This document shows positions 25,327 to 32,469 of a DNA stretch of 64,000 bases, one piece after another. Numbering within the stretch: the first letter of the stretch is position 1; every line of letters starts with the position of its first letter. The notes below the pieces were generated by a model, which was given only the letters and a program-made list of their open reading frames with translations, was not told the origin of the DNA and made no database searches. Origin of the DNA: Alphaproteobacteria bacterium (GTDB taxonomy: Bacteria; Pseudomonadota; Alphaproteobacteria; Micropepsales; Micropepsaceae); contig CANJJD010000001.1 of the NCBI GenBank assembly GCA_947474645.1, positions 62,001-126,000 of the forward strand, written 5' to 3'. The translations under genes and the position numbers were made by a program.

Positions 25327-26985
25327 GTGTCAACAAAAACAGGCTTTCTGATATTAGCGAGCGTCTATTTGGCTTCGGCGTTTTTTTGCTTGGCGGCGGA
25401 TAGACAGATCGCCCGCCCCAAAGCCAAAGCGGGCGCGCCGACAAGAAAGGAAATTACTCCGGATTTCACAGGAAGCAGTCCTCTCTGGGCCAAAGACATC
25501 GAAAAGAATTGTTGGGGTTTTGTGCCTGATGCAGACGAGCGGGCAAACGCCAAATGGAACGGAAAATGCGAAAATCAACTATTTTCCGGCCTAGGGAAAA
25601 TCAGCTTGTCTACTTCGACTGGTAACCTAACTACCGTCTCGGGGTACTACGAACGCGGACTTCCTCAGGGACATATGAGAATTCAGAAGAACTCTGAACC
25701 ACTTAAAGAAGGATACTGGGAATCAGGTATCCGCCTTCGTCTTCCGGTCCAAAAAAACGCAGACGGAGAAATTGTTGAAGCTGAGATGAAAAGCGGTAAG
25801 CCAGATGGCCCAACCCTAATTCATAAAGAAGGTGGGTGGGTTTTTTCTGGTGTTTTGAAAGCAGGCGAACTCGGTGATCGCCGTGGCACGATTTTCGTAC
25901 ATAAGACGGGCTACTGGTACGCAGGCGGAATGGACCGGGACCGCGCTTACTCGGGGGTCGGCACTTTGCTTCTCCCTGGGGGCGAGCGGTATGAAGGAGA
26001 ATTCAAAAGCGGCCTTCGCCATGGCTGGGGCATCATGCAGTTCAATAATGGCCGCTATGAAGGCGAGTGGAAGGATGGGAATCGTCACGGCAACGGCAAA
26101 GAGACGTTTGGCAACGAAGCGGACAGCTACGAAGGTCAGTGGGTAAATGACAAGCCGGAAGGCTACGGTACCCGCAAGTTCCTAAATGGAGGCAGCTATC
26201 AAGGAAACAAAAAGGATGGCCGGAATAGCGGCTTCGGGATAGCGCGGTACGCGAATGGCGATGTTTATAGGGGGCAATATCCCGGAGAAGGAATGGTAAC
26301 AAAAGCGAACGGCGTTACTACACGCGTTCGTACCATTTGGAATGGGAGCGATTGGACTTTCGAAAGCACTGAGGCCGATACCACCAGCGCCGAAACAAAT
26401 GATGGCGCTAATGCAACTCTGGCAATTTTAAATGGCATAGCTCAAGCGTTTAATAATGGCGTCGCGCAGAGACAGGCGATTGAGCGACAACAAATCCAAT
26501 CCCTGCAATCGTCAGGTAACCAACGGCGGGGAAATAGTTTCGTCGATGTCCCGCCGCCTTCCAATAAGCCTACGCCTGGTTGGAGAGACATTGGTGGGAG
26601 CAACAGCATGGCGAGCGACACAACTGGTGGGGACATGAAACAGTGTCTGACGGTCACCGAATTTCGCGAAACGGGCGGAGCCTGGGCTTCAAGAAACGGA
26701 TTCGAAATTGCCAACCATTGCGCGAGCAAAGTTTCCATCTCTTTTTGCTCCACAGGATCGTACCGGATCGGCAGCAATGTAGGAGAAAATACAAGCTTTA
26801 GCTGCGAGCGTTCGAATTTTGGGGGCTTGACCTTGGCGCCTGGCGCTTCTGATAAGGTCCTAACTGCATCACTGAATAAGGACGGATCATACAGCTTAAA
26901 GATTCAGTATGGCGCGTGTAGTTTTTTGCGCGGCCCGGTAAACCCAAGATTTTCCAACGGCACGATGAATTATGTTTGCCGCTAA
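25327..26985 (+). CDS. Exported MORN-repeat protein
   Basis: 552 residues from the GTG at 25327, which has GAGGGGG just upstream; a GTG seven codons earlier is the alternative. A signal peptide (GFLILASVYLASAFFCLA) is followed by about 200 residues of weakly repetitive sequence, then about five MORN repeats around residues 215-320 (such as GERYEGEFKSGLRHGWG, GRYEGEWKDGNRHGNG, GDVYRGQY). After a Gln/Asn-rich linker comes a Cys-containing C-terminal domain of about 115 residues starting KQCLTVTEF. Codon use is AT-richer than the surroundings and it lies behind an integrase remnant, so it was probably acquired. MORN repeats bind lipids or proteins; the specific role is unknown. Confidence 0.8.
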   Translation: MSTKTGFLILASVYLASAFFCLAADRQIARPKAKAGAPTRKEITPDFTGSSPLWAKDIEKNCWGFVPDADERANAKWNGKCENQLFSGLGKISLSTSTGNLTTVSGYYERGLPQGHMRIQKNSEPLKEGYWESGIRLRLPVQKNADGEIVEAEMKSGKPDGPTLIHKEGGWVFSGVLKAGELGDRRGTIFVHKTGYWYAGGMDRDRAYSGVGTLLLPGGERYEGEFKSGLRHGWGIMQFNNGRYEGEWKDGNRHGNGKETFGNEADSYEGQWVNDKPEGYGTRKFLNGGSYQGNKKDGRNSGFGIARYANGDVYRGQYPGEGMVTKANGVTTRVRTIWNGSDWTFESTEADTTSAETNDGANATLAILNGIAQAFNNGVAQRQAIERQQIQSLQSSGNQRRGNSFVDVPPPSNKPTPGWRDIGGSNSMASDTTGGDMKQCLTVTEFRETGGAWASRNGFEIANHCASKVSISFCSTGSYRIGSNVGENTSFSCERSNFGGLTLAPGASDKVLTASLNKDGSYSLKIQYGACSFLRGPVNPRFSNGTMNYVCR

Positions 26986-27142
26986 GGGGGCCGCGACCTG
27001 GGGGGCACTCGGAAAATTATCGTCCTCATCACCCAGTCGAAGGTGGTTAGGACTAACTCAGACATGAATTCTCCGAATGGTTCTGGGTTTCTCTCCGGCC
27101 TCGCGTCGCGCTTGGGCGCGCGCCGCTGCGGCGTTCGGCCCT

Positions 27143-27183
27143 CAAATCGATCCACTGGATCGATTTGACCGGCGAAGCCGGTC
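27143..27183. repeat. REP-like pair of palindromes
   Basis: Palindrome 1 has perfect 11-bp arms CAAATCGATCC/GGATCGATTTG around ACT. It shares the core TCC-A-CTGGA with the palindrome at 1619 although the arms differ. Palindrome 2 follows directly: GACCGGC-GAA-GCCGGTC (27167-27183). They fill the gap between two convergent genes. Confidence 0.6.
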
Positions 27184-27188
27184 GGGCC

Positions 27189-27644
27189 TCACCCAGGAAT
27201 GTTCGGTGTGACCAGCGCCGATAGCTGCGTCAGGGACTCCTGCCAGCCCAGGTAACACGCTTCCACAGGGATCGCGGCCGGGATGCCGGACTGTTCGATG
27301 TCGATCTCGGTGCCCACCGAAACGGCTTTCAGCTTCACCGTCACGGTCATGGTGCCAGGCAGGCCCGGATCATCGAACTTGTCGGTATAGCGGAGCAGCT
27401 CGTTGGGCTTCAGCTCCAGATACTCGCCGCCGAAGGAATGGGCGTTGCCGCTGGTGAAATTGGTGAAGTGCATGTGGAAGGTGCCGCCCACCTTGGCGTC
27501 GAGATGTTCGCAAGCCGCCGTGAAGCCATTGGGCGGCAGCCACTTGACCAGCGCCTCGGCATTCAGGAAGGCGCGATAGACTTTCTCAGGCTTGGCGGCC
27601 AGCACGCGGTGCAGTTTCACGGTACCGGTCTTGGTATCAGCCAT
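27189..27644 (-). CDS. SRPBCC (AHSA1-like) domain protein
   Basis: A 151-residue START/Bet v1-like protein of the AHSA1 group: VYRAFLNAEALVKWLPPNGF, GGTFHMHFTNFTSG, GTMTVTVKLKAVSVGTEIDI, and the terminal helix YLGWQESLTQLSALV. These proteins bind small hydrophobic ligands or act as stress-related chaperone-like factors; no ligand is evident. The start MADTKTGTVKL (27644) has AAGGA at proper spacing; the ATG three codons upstream overlaps that ribosome binding site and is unlikely. Confidence 0.87.
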   Translation of the reverse strand: MADTKTGTVKLHRVLAAKPEKVYRAFLNAEALVKWLPPNGFTAACEHLDAKVGGTFHMHFTNFTSGNAHSFGGEYLELKPNELLRYTDKFDDPGLPGTMTVTVKLKAVSVGTEIDIEQSGIPAAIPVEACYLGWQESLTQLSALVTPNIPG

Positions 27645-27834
27645 GGAAATCATCCTTGTTGTTGTAAAATGCCTTAGCTGCGCCGTCTCGATCTTTCAAG
27701 TTCCAGAAGTTCCTGCGCGCGCAAACATCCGCCGCCTTTTCCTCGCCCCGCCCGCGCCACAATAAGGCCATGCGCCGGTCTGTTCATGCCGCACCTTCAA
27801 CAAGCCCAGGGATGCGGGCAACAAGGAGAACAGC

Positions 27835-28203
27835 ATGAACTTCACCGCAGGAAAAATGGGGATCGCCGTGCTGGCGATCGGCGTGGCCTTGAGCGGCTGC
27901 GCCACCCGCGAGTCGGTTGAGACGGCGCAGAATTCAGCCAATGCCGCGGACCGACATGCCGGCGCCGCCCAGGCGCGCGCCGACGAGGCCTATGGCGTGG
28001 GCAACAACGCGCTGGGCGTGGGCAACAATGCCCAGACCTCGGCCGACGCCGCCAACAGCAAGGCCGATGCGAATGCGGCCGCCGTCGCCAAGCTCAAGCG
28101 GCAGGTCGCTTATCTGCAATGGAAGGTGCTGCCGCATCACAAGAAGAAGCGCCATCACCACCGCACCCCGGCGGTCACGGCCCAGCCCAAGACCAACAGC
28201 TAG
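27835..28203 (+). CDS. Alanine-zipper lipoprotein with basic tail
   Basis: A 122-residue lipoprotein. The signal peptide ends at lipobox ALSGC. The mature part is an Ala-rich heptad region (about 25-95, repeating NxADxxAGxAQARADEA-like units) like the Lpp alanine zipper, with GVGNNALGVGNNAQ as an internal repeat. The end is a His/Lys-rich stretch (HHKKKRHHH). It probably trimerises in the envelope and its basic tail may bind peptidoglycan or the outer membrane. ACAAGGAGAAC precedes the start. A terminator hairpin follows. Confidence 0.8.
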   Translation: MNFTAGKMGIAVLAIGVALSGCATRESVETAQNSANAADRHAGAAQARADEAYGVGNNALGVGNNAQTSADAANSKADANAAAVAKLKRQVAYLQWKVLPHHKKKRHHHRTPAVTAQPKTNS

Positions 28204-28221
28204 CGGCGCTAACGACGAACA

Positions 28222-28254
28222 GGCGCCTCCGACCAGGACTGGTTCGGAGGCGCC
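28222..28254. terminator. Hairpin between lipoprotein and convergent membrane gene
   Basis: Perfect 11-bp arms GGCGCCTCCGA/TCGGAGGCGCC with an 11-nt loop that itself contains CCA/TGG. It is 19 bp after the lipoprotein stop and 15 bp from the stop of the convergent gene. No T-run. Confidence 0.65.
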
Positions 28255-28268
28255 GTTCTGCCGGTGTG

Positions 28269-28592
28269 TTACTTCACCCAGTCCCGCTTCAGGCGGAAGA
28301 CCAGGGTGACGACGATGGCGACGATGGACGCGCCGATAAAGGCGGTGCCCAGGGACGCAAAGATCGTCGCCAGGTAAATCCCGACACCCGGAATGGCCGA
28401 AAGTGAATCGGCGCCCAGTATCAGGACGATGGTCATCAGGAAGTTTCGGGAATTTTTCTCGGAATTGTTCTGGAGTGCCGCGATGCCGCCAAGGATCAGA
28501 AGCAAAGCTGGTGTCAAGGGAACCATGATGAAGGCAGATGCGATGGCCAGGATGATGGCGAGCGCGCGCGCCGCCGCAGTAATCACTGTCAT
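28269..28592 (-). CDS. Small multi-helix membrane protein of unknown function
   Basis: 107 residues, very hydrophobic, with three to four membrane helices: AARALAIILAIASAFIMVPL, ALLLILGGIAALQ, FLMTIVLILGADSL and ASIVAIVVTLVF, ending in a short basic tail FRLKRDWVK. No family is recognised. AGGGAGGAAAAAA lies just upstream in the coding direction, which supports the start. It is 60 bp downstream of the MFS gene on the same strand and could be co-transcribed. Confidence 0.65.
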   Translation of the reverse strand: MTVITAAARALAIILAIASAFIMVPLTPALLLILGGIAALQNNSEKNSRNFLMTIVLILGADSLSAIPGVGIYLATIFASLGTAFIGASIVAIVVTLVFRLKRDWVK

Positions 28593-28652
28593 TTTTTCCT
28601 CCCTATGATTTTTTTATTATTCAAGGCATGACGAGGTGATGTGAATCTCCTC

Positions 28653-29957
28653 CTATTCGGGGGAAGTTGCAATGCTGGCCGGGGCGCCGGCCATGCGCGA
28701 TTCGCGCGCCGCCATGACGCGTCCCAGCACCAGCAGGATGATCACCGAACCGACCAATCCGCCCGCCAGCGCCAGCATCCCGCCGGCATAGCCACCCGTG
28801 CTCTGCTTGAGCAGCCCCACGATGTTGGGGCCCAGGAAACCACCCAGCCCGGTGCACATCAGGTTGACCAGGGCGATGGCGGCCGGCGCCGCCCGCCCGC
28901 TGAAGAAGGAGGAAGCCAGGCTGTAATAGGGCCCATAGGTGCCGATCAGTCCGGCGACCACGGCGACCAGCCCGCCGATCACCACGAAGGGATTGTCCGC
29001 CATGGCCGCGACGGTGAAACCGCCCGCCGAAACCAGCAGCGGGATGGCGGTATGCCAGACGCGTTCGTTATGCCGGTCGCTGGAACGGCCGATCAGCAGC
29101 ACGGTGGGCATCGCCACCAGATAGGGCAGGGAGGCGATGAAGCCGGTGGTCAGGTTGGAATAGCCCAGCGACTTGACGATCTGCGGCAGCCAAAGCTGGC
29201 TTCCGAAGATGCTGGCGCCGATCCCGGTTCCCGCCAGGCCCAGCAGCAAGACACGCGGATCGATCAGCCCGGGCAACAGGCTGGGCGCCGCCAGCACTTT
29301 GTCGCTGGAAAGTCGTTGGGCGATGGTCTGTTTTTCCGCATCCGACAGGAAGCTGGCGCTGGCCGGTCCATCGGGCAGGTATTTCAGCACCGCGAGCGCC
29401 AGGAAACAGGCCGGCAATCCCTCGATCAAAAACAGCCACTGCCAGCCGCGCAGCCCGCTTATGCCGTCCATGCCCAGGATCAGGCCCGACACCGGCCCGC
29501 CGAAGGTCGAGGACAGCGGAATCGCCATCATGAACAGGGCAGTGAAACGGGCGCGGTATTCCTTGGGAAACCAGAAGGTGATGTAGAGAATGATGCCGGG
29601 GAAAAATCCCGACTCCGCCATGCCCAGCAGAAAGCGCAGGACATAGAAGGCGATCGGCTCCTGCACAAAGGCGGTGGCGGCTGACAGCGCGCCCCAGGCC
29701 GTCATGATGGTGAACACCGTGCGCCGCGCGCCGATCCGTTCCAGAAGCACCGTGGCGGGAATCTGGAATATCGCATAGCTGATGAAAAAGATGCCGGCGG
29801 CAAAGCCATAGACCCGCGGGGAAAAGCCCAGGTCCTGGTTCATGGTCAGGGCGGCGAAGCCGACATTCACCCGGTCCAGGTAATTGGTCACATACAGCAG
29901 CATCATGAACGGGATCAGCCGCCATGCGCATTTGGCGAAGACCTGTTCTGAATCAGC
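28653..29957 (-). CDS. MFS transporter, anion:cation symporter family
   Basis: A 12-helix inner-membrane symporter of 434 residues, likely for an organic acid anion. The first helix region RLIPFMMLLYVTNYLDRVNV and GFAALTMNQDLGFSPRVYGF are characteristic of the ACS family (phthalate, tartrate or glucarate permeases), as is LLGMAESGFFPGIILYITFW. The start MADSEQVFAKCAWR (29957) has GAGGGGAAAAG upstream; an in-frame start 11 codons earlier is less likely. No catabolic gene adjoins to name the substrate. Confidence 0.88.
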   Translation of the reverse strand, partial: ADSEQVFAKCAWRLIPFMMLLYVTNYLDRVNVGFAALTMNQDLGFSPRVYGFAAGIFFISYAIFQIPATVLLERIGARRTVFTIMTAWGALSAATAFVQEPIAFYVLRFLLGMAESGFFPGIILYITFWFPKEYRARFTALFMMAIPLSSTFGGPVSGLILGMDGISGLRGWQWLFLIEGLPACFLALAVLKYLPDGPASASFLSDAEKQTIAQRLSSDKVLAAPSLLPGLIDPRVLLLGLAGTGIGASIFGSQLWLPQIVKSLGYSNLTTGFIASLPYLVAMPTVLLIGRSSDRHNERVWHTAIPLLVSAGGFTVAAMADNPFVVIGGLVAVVAGLIGTYGPYYSLASSFFSGRAAPAAIALVNLMCTGLGGFLGPNIVGLLKQSTGGYAGGMLALAGGLVGSVIILLVLGRVMAARESRMAGAPASIATSPE

Positions 29958-30262
29958 CATGCTCTTTTCCCCTCGCGCTTGCTGGACCATAGCATGAGGG
30001 GCGTGTCCCTGTGCTAGGGTCCCCCGTCACCTGCGCGGGCTTGGATGAGGCCCATTTGCTGCGACTGCGCACGCTTGCGCGCGCCAGACCATTGATCACC
30101 ACATCGTGATCGCGCGCTTCTTCGACAAGCATCGCGCCCGCTGATCCAGTGGCCACGCCGGCTGAGGCAACGCGGTGAGAGAATGCCAAGGCCGGTTGCC
30201 GGACCACGTTTCGGCCGTTAACATCGCGCCATGCCCGAAGACCCCGTGAACCGATTTTCCGC
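29958..30262. other. Intergenic stretch, nothing recognised
   Basis: About 305 bases between the divergent MFS and oxygenase genes. A minus-strand frame here is only partly protein-like and has no supported start. Regulatory sites for both genes presumably lie here, but none is recognisable. Confidence 0.5.
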
Positions 30263-30832
30263 ATGATCAACGCCACCGGGGTCGAGTCTTTCATGGTGTG
30301 GAACGGCGCGTTCACGGCTGCAGAGCTGGATGATATTACGCGCTACGGCGATGCCCTGCGCCAGGAAACGGCGACCATCAAGGGCGACCAGACGCATCAC
30401 GAGCTGAACAGCATTCGGATAGCCCGGATCGCGTGGATTGACGACAAGCCGGAAACACGATGGCTATACGACAAGATGTCCGCTCTGGCGTTGAGCTTCA
30501 ACGCGCAGACCTATGGCTTTGACCTCGGGGCGCTCGAAAAGCTCCAATACACGGTCTATCATGCCGGCGAGGGCGGTCATTACGACTGGCACGTCGATCA
30601 TGGCCCGGTGGGGCGGCGGCGCAAATTCTCCCTGGTCTTGCAGCTTTCCGAAGCGGCCGATTACGAGGGCTGCGAACTTCAGATTCATGCGTCCAACCGC
30701 ATTGACACGGTGCCGAAAGAGCGCGGCGCCTTGATAGGGTTCGCCTCTTATTCGCTGCACCGGGTCACGCCCATAACAGCCGGTACCCGCAAGTCTCTCG
30801 TCATGTGGTGTTCGGGCCCGCGCTTGCGATGA
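30263..30832 (+). CDS. 2OG-Fe(II) dioxygenase, PKHD-type
   Basis: A 189-residue non-heme iron oxygenase. The metal ligands are in YDWHVDHG (His110, Asp112) and LHRVTPITAGTRKSLVMW (His166), with Arg176 for the 2-oxoglutarate carboxylate. The central strand KFSLVLQLSEAADYEGCELQ is typical of the prolyl-4-hydroxylase-like (PKHD/PiuC) group. The substrate is unknown. The start may instead be the ATG at 30293, which lies just before the first conserved Trp. Confidence 0.88.
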   Translation: MINATGVESFMVWNGAFTAAELDDITRYGDALRQETATIKGDQTHHELNSIRIARIAWIDDKPETRWLYDKMSALALSFNAQTYGFDLGALEKLQYTVYHAGEGGHYDWHVDHGPVGRRRKFSLVLQLSEAADYEGCELQIHASNRIDTVPKERGALIGFASYSLHRVTPITAGTRKSLVMWCSGPRLR

Positions 30833-30923
30833 CGCAATCCCGGTAAATGTCTTGACCAATCTGCCGGCTGGCGCTGAAAGTATGCGGCCTGAATTCGGCA
30901 TGTAATTCACTAGGGTCTGAACA

Positions 30924-31580
30924 ATGCGCAAGTCACCGGAATTCTGGAGCTACTTCGACGGCGAGGCTGCGCCCCAGCTCGGTTTGCGTGCGACTACATT
31001 TCGCAAAATGTTTGAGCATCTGGATCGGTTCGACAAGCCGGTCAGCATTATTGAGACAGGTTGTGTTCGGACCAAGGATGGCTGGAACGAAGGCCAGAGC
31101 ACAATATTATTTGACAAGTATGTTCACACGCATGCTGGGGAGTCGCAATTATACTCCGTTGACATCAACAAAGCGGCGACAGATTACGCCAGCACGTTTA
31201 TTGGGCCCAGGACGGTCCTGGCAACCGATGATAGCGTAAGACATCTGACCAGATTGACGGCCGATTTCCTGGCCAAGGGCCGGACGGCCGACTTGGTGTA
31301 TCTGGATTCATTCGATATCGACTGGCATTATTGGCATCCGTCCGCCGCGCATCACATGATGGAGCTGGGTGCGGTGCTGCGGATATTGAGAAAAGATACG
31401 CTGGTCGTCGTAGATGATTGCGCGATCTCAGCGCATTTCGTACGGGGCGCCAACAACACCATCGATTTCACCACCACGCCCATTGTCGGGGGCAAGGGCC
31501 GCATGGTGGCGGAATTCGCCGCCAGGGTCGGCGCGAAGGTGGAGTTTTCGGATTATCAGGCCGGGTGGACCGGGTTTTGA
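30924..31580 (+). CDS. Class I SAM-dependent methyltransferase-like protein
   Basis: 218 residues with a Rossmann methyltransferase plan: VSIIETGCVRTKDG as a motif-I-like segment, LYSVDINKAATDYAS with the acidic residue after strand 2, TADLVYLDSFDIDW as motif II/post-II, and LRKDTLVVVDDCAISAHF. It resembles the methyltransfer_24 or CmcI-type proteins that use a bound metal with D..D. Motif I is weak, so a catalytic role is likely but not certain. It is 51 bp upstream of another methyltransferase gene on the same strand. Confidence 0.7.
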   Translation: MRKSPEFWSYFDGEAAPQLGLRATTFRKMFEHLDRFDKPVSIIETGCVRTKDGWNEGQSTILFDKYVHTHAGESQLYSVDINKAATDYASTFIGPRTVLATDDSVRHLTRLTADFLAKGRTADLVYLDSFDIDWHYWHPSAAHHMMELGAVLRILRKDTLVVVDDCAISAHFVRGANNTIDFTTTPIVGGKGRMVAEFAARVGAKVEFSDYQAGWTGF

Positions 31581-31630
31581 GAAACCGCTTCAGTGGTCCT
31601 ATATAGCCTATCAACGGAAAAGGAACTGAA

Positions 31631-32434
31631 ATGGCATTGCGCATGATGCTTTTGGCGGCTGCGCTGGCCTCCGTGATGCCTGTTTCCGCTATGGGCGCCG
31701 ATCTCGCCCTTGATACAGCGATGGCAGCGCCGTCGCGCACCAGGGAAAATGTACGGCGTGATGGCGCACGCCATCCCGGCGCGACCCTGGCATTCTGGGG
31801 TCTCAAGCCAGGGCAAACAGTTATAGAAGTTGCGCCTGGCGTGGGCGGCTATTGGTTTGAGATTCTCGCACCTTATGCCAAGGCGACGGGAGGGCGCTAT
31901 ATCGCCGCTATCCGAGAGATAGATTTGAAGGATCGCGCGAAGTTCACTAGTGGTGATCTTTACAGCAAGGTCAGCTTCACAGTTTTTTCCCAGACCAGTG
32001 GACCGCTTGGGCCCGCCAATTCCGCCGACTTGGTGATAACTGCGCGCAACATTCACAACTGGATGTGGGTCCCCGGCATGGCGGAAAAAAGCATGCAGGA
32101 CTTTTTTCATGTGCTTAAACCGGGAGGGATTCTGGCGGTGGAAGAGCATCGCGCCGACCCGCGGCCACAAGTCCCTGAAGCCCGTGACGGGTATGTGGCT
32201 ATAGCGACGGTGGTGGGCTTGGCACAAAAGGCCGGCTTCGTGTTGGAGGCCAGCTCGGAAATCAATGCCAATTCAGGTGACACCAAGGATCATCCGTTTG
32301 GGGTCTGGACCTTGCCGCCTATTCGCCGCGACGCGCCTTCCGGCCAACCATCCAATCCAAGTTTTGACCACGCCAAATACGATGCTATTGGCGAAAGCGA
32401 CCGCATGACTTTGCGCTTTAGAAAGCCGCGCTGA
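31631..32434 (+). CDS. Predicted exported methyltransferase (COG4798-like)
   Basis: 267 residues. The N-terminus looks like a cleavable signal peptide (MALRMMLLAAALASVMPVSAMG). The rest is a SAM methyltransferase fold: AFWGLKPGQTVIEVAPGVGG (motif I), SADLVITARNIHNWMWVPGM (motif II region) and FHVLKPGGILAVEEH (motif III). This matches the predicted-methyltransferase family COG4798, in which exported members are common although SAM is not expected in the periplasm; the family's activity is unclear. AAAAGGAACTGAA precedes the start. It follows the methyltransferase-like gene at 30924. Confidence 0.8.
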   Translation: MALRMMLLAAALASVMPVSAMGADLALDTAMAAPSRTRENVRRDGARHPGATLAFWGLKPGQTVIEVAPGVGGYWFEILAPYAKATGGRYIAAIREIDLKDRAKFTSGDLYSKVSFTVFSQTSGPLGPANSADLVITARNIHNWMWVPGMAEKSMQDFFHVLKPGGILAVEEHRADPRPQVPEARDGYVAIATVVGLAQKAGFVLEASSEINANSGDTKDHPFGVWTLPPIRRDAPSGQPSNPSFDHAKYDAIGESDRMTLRFRKPR

Positions 32435-32469
32435 ACCCTCCGCAACGCGACATCTTTCCGGCACGCCGG

